NCBI GenBank assembly: GCA_002501655.1
Contig: DANY01000028.1
Span: forward strand, 72,191-136,190
Length of the DNA: 64,000 nucleotides
Source: Methanoculleus sp. UBA303
GTDB taxonomy: Archaea; Halobacteriota; Methanomicrobia; Methanomicrobiales; Methanoculleaceae
Reading direction: 5' to 3'
Every line of letters starts with the position of its first letter. Within the stretch, counting starts at the first letter, position 1. The position numbers and the translations under genes are program-made. The notes below the pieces were generated by a model that made no database searches, was not told where the DNA came from, and was given only the letters and a program-made list of their open reading frames with translations. This document shows positions 44,259 to 52,030 of the stretch, piece by piece.

Positions 44259-44591
44259 CTCATCTCCTCATAGTCTCATGCGCCGGTAATCCTCTTCCCA
44301 TATTTCTCACCACACCCATGAATTCGCAATCAATCAACATATAAACTTTAACAAATCTTAATTGTAAAGTATTGGTACTAATTCACGTCCCATATAATAA
44401 ATCGTTTGGTTCTGTTGACTCCTTGTACGGCGATCACACCTGAATAGGCCGATCCAGATCGCCCCAAACCGGTAATCCCAGCGGGTTACAGGCTCAACCG
44501 ATGAAGATCCATTCTACCTCCGCGGCAGGGTGCCGGGAAAGGAGCCTCAACAGGAAGGGACCTCAACGGAGTTCGAACACGTGCCTTCTCC
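44259..44591. other. Intergenic region, promoter of the 877-aa gene
   Basis: An A/T-rich stretch (about 44330-44410) with CATATAAACTTTAACAAATC lies roughly 75-100 bases before the surface-gene start and probably includes its TATA box and a TTAACA box. The rest, up to the end of ecfT of copy 2, shows no gene. Frames here read as shadows. Confidence 0.5.
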
Positions 44592-45416
44592 TCACAACCC
44601 CGGGCCGGTGAAATAATACGCATACAGAAGGTCGGCAACCACGACAGCGACGATGATCGAAAGTGCCGCGTAATCCCGCCGTCCCATCTCTGGTGCCCTG
44701 TACATCGTCGGACTCCGGGAAAGGCCGTATCCCCTGCATTGCATCGCATCGGAGACCTGGTCCGCCCTGTTCATAACCGAAACAACCATCGGCACAAAAA
44801 CCGCCAGGAGTTTCAGCGGACGCTTCAGAACGAGGTCCCGATCAAAGACAAGCCCCCGCGAGCTCTGTGCATCGACGATGTTTGCCGCATCCTGCGATAG
44901 GGAGGTAACGGATCTCAGTGCGTATCCCAGAGAGAATGTGAAATCCCTTGGGACGCCAAGAAGCGTGACGCTTTTCACAAACGAATTGTAAGGAGTCGTC
45001 ATCACGAACAGGAAGGAAAGTCCTCCGATAGCAATGATCCGGAGGGTCATGGATGCGGCAAAAAGGATGGTCCCCCACGTGGCCTCGAGGTGCAGAAACC
45101 AGACGTCTCCCGAATAAAGAGTTCCTCCGGAGGGGTACCGTGCAGCGGTAAAAAAGGCATCTATCACGATGGTAATCAGGAGTACCGGAACCAGGATCCG
45201 CATGGCATGCACCCATTCCCGTAAAACCCCGGAAACCGCAACGGATCCGAGAACGAGGGCGATCATGACCCCGAGGGCATACAGATCGCTTGCTACCAGC
45301 GAGCCGAAACTTACGGCAACCAGGGCAAACAGTTTCGTTCGCGGGTCAAGCCCGTGAACGATGGACTCTTTTGGGATATAGACGACCCCCCGCTTCTTCT
45401 TCGTATGCATCCTCAT
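44592..45416 (-). CDS. ECF transporter scaffold protein EcfT (copy 2)
   Basis: 274 residues. Begins with a basic region and KESIVHGLDPRTKLFALVAV, as copy 1. Five to six membrane helices; coupling motifs QSSRGLVFD near 189 and AMQCRGYG near 230, both with the expected Arg-Gly. The ATG overlaps the ATPase stop by 4 bases. Last gene of the minus-strand arm of copy 2. Confidence 0.92.
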   Translation of the reverse strand: MRMHTKKKRGVVYIPKESIVHGLDPRTKLFALVAVSFGSLVASDLYALGVMIALVLGSVAVSGVLREWVHAMRILVPVLLITIVIDAFFTAARYPSGGTLYSGDVWFLHLEATWGTILFAASMTLRIIAIGGLSFLFVMTTPYNSFVKSVTLLGVPRDFTFSLGYALRSVTSLSQDAANIVDAQSSRGLVFDRDLVLKRPLKLLAVFVPMVVSVMNRADQVSDAMQCRGYGLSRSPTMYRAPEMGRRDYAALSIIVAVVVADLLYAYYFTGPGL

Positions 45417-46915
45417 CGTTCGGCTTCGCGGTTCTGGGAATCGTATCCGATCTTGCCGTCGTCCATCAACAGAATCCTATCGGCACAGGACGATGCAAAC
45501 TCGAGATCGTGCGTCATAACAACAACGCTGTGCCGTTCCCGGCACAGTCTCTTCAGCGTATCCGCAAGGTTGCGTTTCAACCCCTCATCGAGGCCGAGGG
45601 TGGGTTCGTCGAGGATGACCGCCGGCGTCTTCATCATCAGGACACTGCCGATGGCGATCCTCTGTCTCTCACCTGCCGAAAGCCTGAGCGGGGGAGTTTT
45701 CGGATCGATGTGGCCGAGGTCGAACAAGGCTATCATTCCCGGGATGCGGCTTTTGACATCCTCATCGGACATGCCCACGTTCTCGGGCCCAAAGGAGAAC
45801 TCTTTGATGATGTTCTCCTCGAACAACTGGTAATCTGCGTGCTGGGAAACCAGACCCACGAGATGCGTTATGTTTTTCACATGCTTTCCGGAGGTGTCTT
45901 CCCCGAACAGGATGACTCTCCCGGAGTCCGGTTTCAAGGTCCCGTTCAGGTGCCGGGCAAGCGTGCTCTTCCCCGAGCCGTTCGACCCGAGGATGGCGGT
46001 GATCTGCGAGTCGTATATCTTCAACGAAACGTTATCGAGCGCCGGAGCAGGCGAACAGGGATACGTAAAACCGACATCGATCAGTTCGATGACCGGGGTT
46101 CGGTGGTCGAAACCATTTCCCGGAAGAGAACGGATGAGCGAGGTATCGTCCGACATCCTGCAACCGGACTCCGGAAGGACGATGCCGTGCGCTTTGATGA
46201 CAACGGACAGGTTCTCGCCGGGAGGACCGTCGTACAGTATCGTCCCTTCCTTCAGGACAACAATCCTGTCCATCAGGTCCGCAAGGTGTCCGACCCGGTG
46301 TTCGGCTATGATGAGCGTTCGATTCAGTTCGTCCAGAACGCTTACAAGATTCGAAGATGCCTGCGGGTCGAGGCCGGAGAACGGTTCATCCATCACGACG
46401 ACTTCCGGCTGCACGACAAGGACCGAGGCTATTGCAACCCTCTGTTTCTCCCCCCATGAAAGATCGGAAGTCTCCCTGGAGAGGAGGTGCTCAATTCCGA
46501 GAAGTTCTGCAGTCTCTCTGATTCTCACCTCGATCTCGTCCGGCAAAACCCCCCTGTTTTCAAGACCGAAGGCGATCTCGGAGTCGACGCAGTTTGTGAC
46601 AATCTGCTGGTCGGGGTTCTGAAACACGGTGCCGACTACCCTTGAGATCTCCGCTACGGAATGCATCGCGGTGTCCATCCCGGCAACCGTCACCTCCCCT
46701 GAGAATTTTCCACCTTTCCTATCCGAATGGGGAATAAGGCCGTTTATGCACCGCAGAAGGCTCGTCTTTCCCGAACCCGAGGGTCCGGTGAGTACAATCT
46801 TCTCACCGCCTGCAACGTCGAGATTGACGGAACGCAGAGCCGTTACCGGTGCCGTATTGTACCCGGGATAGGTGTAGGTCAGATCACGAATCGTTACAAT
46901 CGGCCCCGGTTGCAT
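45413..46915 (-). CDS. Fused ECF ATPase EcfA-EcfA' (copy 2)
   Basis: 500 residues, two ABC domains. First: Walker A GPSGSGKTS near 41, VFQNPDQQ, signature LSWGE, Walker B VVVMDEP. Second: Walker A GSNGSGKST near 302, SQHADYQLFEENI, signature LSAGE, Walker B AVILDEP. The first signature is again LSWGE as in copy 1, so this deviation is inherited, not an error. The start overlaps the S-component gene by 32 bases; MQPGPIVTIRDLTYTYPG gives the normal first strand. Confidence 0.93.
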   Translation of the reverse strand: MQPGPIVTIRDLTYTYPGYNTAPVTALRSVNLDVAGGEKIVLTGPSGSGKTSLLRCINGLIPHSDRKGGKFSGEVTVAGMDTAMHSVAEISRVVGTVFQNPDQQIVTNCVDSEIAFGLENRGVLPDEIEVRIRETAELLGIEHLLSRETSDLSWGEKQRVAIASVLVVQPEVVVMDEPFSGLDPQASSNLVSVLDELNRTLIIAEHRVGHLADLMDRIVVLKEGTILYDGPPGENLSVVIKAHGIVLPESGCRMSDDTSLIRSLPGNGFDHRTPVIELIDVGFTYPCSPAPALDNVSLKIYDSQITAILGSNGSGKSTLARHLNGTLKPDSGRVILFGEDTSGKHVKNITHLVGLVSQHADYQLFEENIIKEFSFGPENVGMSDEDVKSRIPGMIALFDLGHIDPKTPPLRLSAGERQRIAIGSVLMMKTPAVILDEPTLGLDEGLKRNLADTLKRLCRERHSVVVMTHDLEFASSCADRILLMDDGKIGYDSQNREAER

Positions 46916-47459
46916 CCCTCGAAATCACCCCTGTCTTGATCAGCCTTGCCACAAGATACGCGGATATGAGCCCTCCCAGAGCGCCGAAGAGGACGTGGCT
47001 TATCGAGGAGATCCCCGCACCTACCGCAACCACGACGAGAGGTACCCCGATTGCCAGATTGACTGCAAAGTTTACCACCATCTTTGCAAGGTTCCCGGCA
47101 ATCCCTGCAAGAACACCGAACGGGACACTCTCCATCCGGTACCGGAAAACGTACCCGGCAGCATCTATCGAAGCCCCGAGTGCCGTATACAGGAACACGT
47201 CGAACACGTGCATCCCGCTGATCCCGAAAAACGAGAGCAAGACGCCGGATACAAGCCCGATATAGGTTCCGCTGCCCGGCTTTCGGATTATGGCAACCCC
47301 GATGATTACCGGGATTACCAGAAAAATTCCCGTGTGGCCCGGAATGCCCAGGGGCATCCTGAGCGCCGTCTTCATCACAAAGACCAGCCCTCCCATGAGA
47401 GACATCAGGGCGATCTCGTTTAAGGTGAAATACTTCTCCGCAGAGGGCACTGCGATCAC
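46884..47459 (-). CDS. ECF transporter S component, substrate unknown (copy 2)
   Basis: 191 residues, about six membrane helices, clearly a paralogue of the copy-1 S component: YFTLNEIALMSLMGGLVFVMKTA, RKPGSGTYIGLVSGVLLSFFG, GMHVFDVFLYTALG and AGIAGNLAKMVVNFAVN. Strong conservation between two otherwise diverged loci suggests the same or a closely similar substrate. ATGA overlap with the permuted-domain gene upstream. Confidence 0.85.
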   Translation of the reverse strand: MIAVPSAEKYFTLNEIALMSLMGGLVFVMKTALRMPLGIPGHTGIFLVIPVIIGVAIIRKPGSGTYIGLVSGVLLSFFGISGMHVFDVFLYTALGASIDAAGYVFRYRMESVPFGVLAGIAGNLAKMVVNFAVNLAIGVPLVVVAVGAGISSISHVLFGALGGLISAYLVARLIKTGVISRDATGADCNDS

Positions 47460-48259
47460 CCCTCGCTCCTGATGAACTGCATATCGAGGGAGAGGGAGAA
47501 GGTGTCGGGCTGCATCTCATCGACCGCAACCAGCAGCAGGAGAGCATCGATGGCAGGCCCCCCCGAACTGGTCAGGTTGAACGAGCCGGACTGATCGGTC
47601 GTATCAATAATCTCTCCTTTCACTCTGGACAGGTCCCGAGTGATGTGAAGGGAATTGAGCCCGCCGCTCGCCGGATCGAAATGGATATAGTACGAATACG
47701 GTGCAGTATCTTCCGGGTTCTCCCTGACGCCTGCCGGCAGGACCTGGATGTTGTTGTAGTCGGTCATCTCCGTCGTCGGTCCCATCGAGGTCCCCGGTTC
47801 CGCATCCCCGCGCACGAAGAGCGCGGAGGATCCGAATCCTTCGATCCGGTTTGTCCTCCAGGAACTCCCCGTCAGGGCAAGGACATGAAACGCCGCCGTT
47901 CCGGCAAGGTCGTGAAGATCGTAATCGACCCTCACGTAGCCTGTCCGTCCAAGTTTCGGGTTGCCGCCGTACGGAGGGGTCACGTTGGTATTTACGAACA
48001 TCAGGTACCAGGGGGAATCCTTCTGGTCGCCACCCGTTGCGATGAGGAGGGGTTCTTTGTACGGGCGATATTTCCACGAGAGGTAATTAAAATCACTCTT
48101 CCCGAAACTCACGGTCTCTCTGCTGTCGATAACAGGCGTCATGCGATCGGGGGGATTGAGCGTCAGCCATTCTTCCGCTGTAATCTGAACGGCAAAGAAG
48201 CCTCCCAACAGGAGAACAACCAGTGCAAATCCTAGAGCAGCCCGCTTTGACAGGTCCAT
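47456..48259 (-). CDS. Membrane-anchored, circularly permuted NALHIT/YGPQ protein (copy 2)
   Basis: 267 residues with one N-terminal helix (about 7-25). Half B comes first: LSWKYRPY at 60-67, WYLMFVNTN at 84-92, VRVDY at 109-113, then TNR and GSSALFVRG. Half A follows: GGLNSLHIT at 199-207, QSGSF at 223-227 and LLLLVAVD at 240-247. The order is the reverse of every secreted copy and the same as in copy 1, so the permutation is an old, kept feature of the ECF-linked form. Its start is 1 base from the IDDTD stop and its stop overlaps the S component. Predicted outside the cell, tethered next to the transporter. Confidence 0.82.
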   Translation of the reverse strand: MDLSKRAALGFALVVLLLGGFFAVQITAEEWLTLNPPDRMTPVIDSRETVSFGKSDFNYLSWKYRPYKEPLLIATGGDQKDSPWYLMFVNTNVTPPYGGNPKLGRTGYVRVDYDLHDLAGTAAFHVLALTGSSWRTNRIEGFGSSALFVRGDAEPGTSMGPTTEMTDYNNIQVLPAGVRENPEDTAPYSYYIHFDPASGGLNSLHITRDLSRVKGEIIDTTDQSGSFNLTSSGGPAIDALLLLVAVDEMQPDTFSLSLDMQFIRSEG

Positions 48260-48260
48260 A

Positions 48261-48971
48261 TTACCGTCTCATGTATGCGAGATACTCTCCCGGCCCTCTC
48301 TCCTTGACAAATAAGACGGCACGACCTGCAACAGCGCTGGGTTTGGGATACTGGTTTTCCCGGATCTTGATCCTGCCCGATGTGACTTCTTTCCCGTCGG
48401 GGAGGTATATCGAGTCCACGCCGTTTGCAAGGAGTGTCTCAACATCCGTCTCGTCCCTGATAGTGCGGAGGTTGCCCCGAAGGAGGTATCGCCCGTCGTC
48501 GTTGGTGACGGCAAGTCCGAGTCCCGCCATTGCCCCGATAACGCCTTCTTCTGTGCCGCCGAGCCCTTCCAGGAGTATTCCGAGATTTTTTGCAAGCGTA
48601 CGGACAGGGTCTTGATCCAGCAGTTTGATCTTTGCATCCTGGCCCATGACGATGAGCGGGGGGAGTATCTGTCCTGCATCCGCAACGGCAAGACCCGGAT
48701 CGCTGCCTTCGAGAAACTGCTCCAGCATGACCCCTTTTGCAATATCGAAGATCTCCCTGCATGCCTCAACTCCAGAGGCGTTCACGTGGACTACGGCATT
48801 GCTGTTATGAGACGTATACGCGATCGAAGGATGGAAGAAGAGCTGGTGCCTCGTGATGGCGTACGCATGGTATGTGTCGAGTGCTTTTGCTATGTCATGA
48901 GCAAGTTTCCCGGTCCCGCGGGAGCCGGGGATGTCGGTGTCGTCTATTCCGATATATACTGTAATTTTCAT
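48261..48971 (-). CDS. TiaS-like 'IDDTD' protein (system copy 2)
   Basis: 236 residues from ATG at 48971; a GTG one codon earlier (48974) is equally possible. It has YIGIDDTD near the start, TRHQL, YTSHNS, EGSDPG and GLGGTEEGVIGAMAGLG. Its N-terminus is the most TiaS-like of the three paralogues. The AAAGGTG sequence touches the start codon, so translation may be leaderless; a CTATTAAC element (about 48998-49005) lies at the distance expected of a TATA-like box for that. First gene of the minus-strand ECF arm. Likely a phosphotransferase-type enzyme on an unknown substrate (inference). Confidence 0.8.
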   Translation of the reverse strand: MKITVYIGIDDTDIPGSRGTGKLAHDIAKALDTYHAYAITRHQLFFHPSIAYTSHNSNAVVHVNASGVEACREIFDIAKGVMLEQFLEGSDPGLAVADAGQILPPLIVMGQDAKIKLLDQDPVRTLAKNLGILLEGLGGTEEGVIGAMAGLGLAVTNDDGRYLLRGNLRTIRDETDVETLLANGVDSIYLPDGKEVTSGRIKIRENQYPKPSAVAGRAVLFVKERGPGEYLAYMRR

Positions 48972-48995
48972 CACCTTTGACGGAGTCCGGAGACG

Positions 48996-49019
48996 TTGTT
49001 AATAGATAGTTATTAACAA
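48996..49019. promoter_or_regulatory. Perfect palindrome between the two arms of system copy 2
   Basis: TTGTTAATA at 48996-49004 and TATTAACAA at 49011-49019 are exact inverted repeats separated by 6 bases. They lie about 25-48 bases before the IDDTD start, between the divergent ECF and MoxR arms. This is a good candidate operator that could overlap the minus-strand promoter. A further GTTAAC lies before moxR at about 49165-49170. Confidence 0.6.
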
Positions 49020-49191
49020 GCATTTAAGGAGATCCAGTACACCTTTTCAGTTTTTTACAATAAATGCGTTGTCTTTTTTATTTCATTAAATAGGAAATAT
49101 TAACACTGACTATAAGAATAATCTATTGTTACCGGCGAGATAGAGATCGTATTCCTCTAACATTAGTTAACATGACGGGCGGGTACTCTAC

Positions 49192-50169
49192 GTGAAAGCG
49201 GATCGGGCTGATATCATATACGACTGTGCAGGAACTGTATCGGAGATTCGAACAGAGATAATGAAGTGTATCGTCGGGCAGGAAGCGGCGATAGATTCGA
49301 TACTCATAACCATGATAGCCGGAGGGCACGTCCTCCTGGAAGGGGTACCCGGAATTGCCAAAACGCTTCTCGTCACTACGGTTGCCCGGTGCATGGACTG
49401 CTCTTTTGCAAGAATACAGTTTACGCCCGATCTTCTGCCTGCCGACATTACGGGGACCAAAATCTACAATATGCAAAAAGGATCGTTTGAGACGCTAAAG
49501 GGTCCGGTCTTCCATAACATTGTTCTTGCGGATGAGATAAATCGTGCCCCTCCCAGGGTGCAGTCGGCACTTCTCGAAGCGATGCAGGAGTACCAGGTGA
49601 CGATTCACGGTGAGACCTGGCCGATCAGCAGGCCGTTTTTTGTCCTTGCAACGCAGAACCCGATCGAGTCGGAGGGCACGTATCCGTTGCCGAACGCCCA
49701 GACCGATCGGTTCATGCAGAAAATCCTGATGGATTACCCCTCGAAAAGCGATGAAAAGGAGATCATGGTGAGGTTCACCGCGGAGAAACTGCCCGAAGCA
49801 TCGAAGGTCGTTACCCGGGAGAGGATCGGTGAGATCCACGCGTGCCTGCACCATGTCTACGCAGACGAGACGGTGATGGACTACGTATCGGGAATCACCG
49901 ACTCTACACGAAATCCGGGCGAGTACGTGCCCGACATCGCCTGCTACATTCGCGGGGGGGCGTCACCGAGGGCATCGCTGGCACTGATCCTGTGCGCAAA
50001 AGCAGCGGCACTCGTCGGCGCGAGGGAATACATAACTCCCGATGATGTCAGGTCCGTCGCACTGCCGGTGCTCAGGCACAGGATTCTTCTATCGTACCAG
50101 GCGGAGGCTGCCGGAATCACACCGGATGAACTGGTATCACGGCTCATCGATTCGGTAGAAGTCCCATGA
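49192..50169 (+). CDS. MoxR-family AAA+ ATPase (system copy 2)
   Basis: 325 residues, GTG start at 49192 (the ATG 20 bases upstream is out of frame and closes at once). Walker A GVPGIAKT near 52-59, Walker B IVLADE followed by INRAPPRVQSALLEAMQE, and ATQNPIESEGTYPLPNAQTD. Very similar to copy 1. It heads the plus-strand arm and overlaps the DUF58 gene by 4 bases. It lies divergent to the ECF arm, whereas in copy 1 both arms run in one direction. Confidence 0.95.
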   Translation: MKADRADIIYDCAGTVSEIRTEIMKCIVGQEAAIDSILITMIAGGHVLLEGVPGIAKTLLVTTVARCMDCSFARIQFTPDLLPADITGTKIYNMQKGSFETLKGPVFHNIVLADEINRAPPRVQSALLEAMQEYQVTIHGETWPISRPFFVLATQNPIESEGTYPLPNAQTDRFMQKILMDYPSKSDEKEIMVRFTAEKLPEASKVVTRERIGEIHACLHHVYADETVMDYVSGITDSTRNPGEYVPDIACYIRGGASPRASLALILCAKAAALVGAREYITPDDVRSVALPVLRHRILLSYQAEAAGITPDELVSRLIDSVEVP

Positions 50170-51077
50170 ACCTCGATTCTGCCCCATCCGCGGTATGCCC
50201 GCTCACCATACGCGAGGCCCTGCAGAGGATCACAGAGATTGAAATACGGATAAAAAAACTCTCCGAAGAGACCGGAACCGGCCGTCATCGCTCCTTATTT
50301 TCAGGGACGGGATCCGAGTTTCAGGAGATACGGGAGTACCATTTCGGGGATGACGTCAGGGCGATCGACTGGAACTGTACTGCACGGTTCTGCGAGACGT
50401 ATCTCCGGGTGTTCACCGAAGAGCATGATACTGCACTCTACCTTGTCGTCGACAGGTCCGCATCCGGGACGTTCGGAAGGGAGAAGTCTAAAGACGAAGT
50501 GATCTTTGAGATTGCAGTCTCCCTCGTGTTTTCGGCGCAGGCCATGGGGGACTCCACGGGGATCTGCCTGTTCACGGATGATATCGAGCAGTTTATTCCG
50601 CCGGGGAAAGGGAGGCGGCATACCGCTCTTTTGCTGAACACGCTGATGACCCACAGGCCGAAGTCCAACAAAACCGATATCGGGAAGACGATCTTCCGGT
50701 TATTCTCGAAGGTGCCGAAGAGAGCCCTGATCGTGCTCTTATCGGATTTCGATTCCGGGGATTTCGGAGATGAGATACTGCTCCTGAGCCGCAGGCACGA
50801 GGTGAGGGCGATACGGGTAAAAGACCGATCTGAATGTGAGATCCCCGATGCAGGATACCTGCTCGTCTGTGACCCGGAGACCGGAGAGGAACTCATGGTC
50901 AACGCCTCGGATCCGGCGTTTCGGAGGGATTTTCGGGAGGTAGCCGCCGCACAAGACGCTGCGGTGGCCGGAATGTTTACCGGTGCGGGGATACGGCCTC
51001 TCGAGGTCTTCACGGATGAGGACTACGGGGCATCGCTGAAGACTTACTTCAGGCTCGGCGGGAGAGTGGCGGAATAA
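50166..51077 (+). CDS. DUF58 protein (MoxR partner, copy 2)
   Basis: 303 residues with GDDVRAIDWN at 61-70. The VWA-like motif is DRSAS at 96-100, where copy 1 has DRSGS, so the usual Gly is replaced by Ala. The late VCDPETGEELMVNASDPAFR segment matches copy 1. It overlaps moxR by 4 bases and shares one base with the VWA gene, so the arm is tightly coupled. Confidence 0.92.
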   Translation: MNLDSAPSAVCPLTIREALQRITEIEIRIKKLSEETGTGRHRSLFSGTGSEFQEIREYHFGDDVRAIDWNCTARFCETYLRVFTEEHDTALYLVVDRSASGTFGREKSKDEVIFEIAVSLVFSAQAMGDSTGICLFTDDIEQFIPPGKGRRHTALLLNTLMTHRPKSNKTDIGKTIFRLFSKVPKRALIVLLSDFDSGDFGDEILLLSRRHEVRAIRVKDRSECEIPDAGYLLVCDPETGEELMVNASDPAFRRDFREVAAAQDAAVAGMFTGAGIRPLEVFTDEDYGASLKTYFRLGGRVAE

Positions 51078-52030
51078 TGTTTCTGTCGTTTGAGGACCCC
51101 GCGTGGCTGGCGGGTCTCTGCATCATCCCCGTGATCATCGTCTACAACCGCCGTTATTCAAGGAGAAAATACCTTCAGGTTCTTGAGTTCTCAAAACTAT
51201 CGGCGGCAAAAGCCGCCGTGAAGGGTACAAAGGCCGGGAGGATTCATCGTATCGCATTCACGCTCGGGCTTCTTGCAATCGCCCTGATCTTTGCAGGTCT
51301 TGCGAATCCCCAGATTCCCCTCGAACAGACCCGGGACGGGGTAAACGTTGTTCTTGCACTGGATGTCTCCGGGAGTATGCAGGCAACGGACTATCGGCCC
51401 GACAGGATAACCGCTGCAAAGACTGCATCTGAAAATCTGGTACGCCAGCTCGACCCGAAGGACTACGTCGGCATTGTTATCTTCGATTCCGGTGCGACGA
51501 CCGCCGCCTATCTCACCCCCGACAGGCAGAGAGTTATTGAAAAACTGCAGTATATCAACGCAAAAGACGGTTCAACCGCAATCGGAGACGGGCTTGCCCT
51601 TGCCGTCGATATGGCGCAGTCCATACCCAATAGAAAGTGCGTCGTTATCCTCCTCTCCGACGGGGATTCGAATTCCGGGTACGTCTCTGTGGCTGCGGCA
51701 TCAGAATTCGCAAAAGAACGGGGCGTTCGGGTATTTACCGTGGCAATGGGTTCCGACGAGCTCGTGCTCGTCGGCTACGACTGGGCAAACAACCCCGAAT
51801 ACGCAACCGTGAACGAGGAGGCCCTGCAGGAGATCGCCCGAAATACCGGCGGCGCGTGTTTCAGGTCGGTGGACGAGGGAACGCTCCAAGAGGTCTATGC
51901 GAAACTCGACGACGCGATCGTTCGCGAGAAGGAAAAGACGCCGGTCGGGTGGATATTCTTCCTGGTATCGGCAGGTCTTCTGACGGCGGAGTACGGTATC
52001 CGGTATGGCAGGTGGCGGTTCCTCCCATGA
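51077..52030 (+). CDS. BatA-like membrane VWA-domain protein (copy 2)
   Basis: 317 residues: N-terminal helices (about 8-24 and 58-75), VWA domain with MIDAS DVSGS at 96-100 and LLSDGDSNSG near 193, and a C-terminal helix (about 290-306). Layout equal to copy 1. Its stop overlaps the next ATG (ATGA). Likely an outward-facing metal-dependent adaptor in a MoxR-driven assembly machine. Confidence 0.92.
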   Translation: MFLSFEDPAWLAGLCIIPVIIVYNRRYSRRKYLQVLEFSKLSAAKAAVKGTKAGRIHRIAFTLGLLAIALIFAGLANPQIPLEQTRDGVNVVLALDVSGSMQATDYRPDRITAAKTASENLVRQLDPKDYVGIVIFDSGATTAAYLTPDRQRVIEKLQYINAKDGSTAIGDGLALAVDMAQSIPNRKCVVILLSDGDSNSGYVSVAAASEFAKERGVRVFTVAMGSDELVLVGYDWANNPEYATVNEEALQEIARNTGGACFRSVDEGTLQEVYAKLDDAIVREKEKTPVGWIFFLVSAGLLTAEYGIRYGRWRFLP

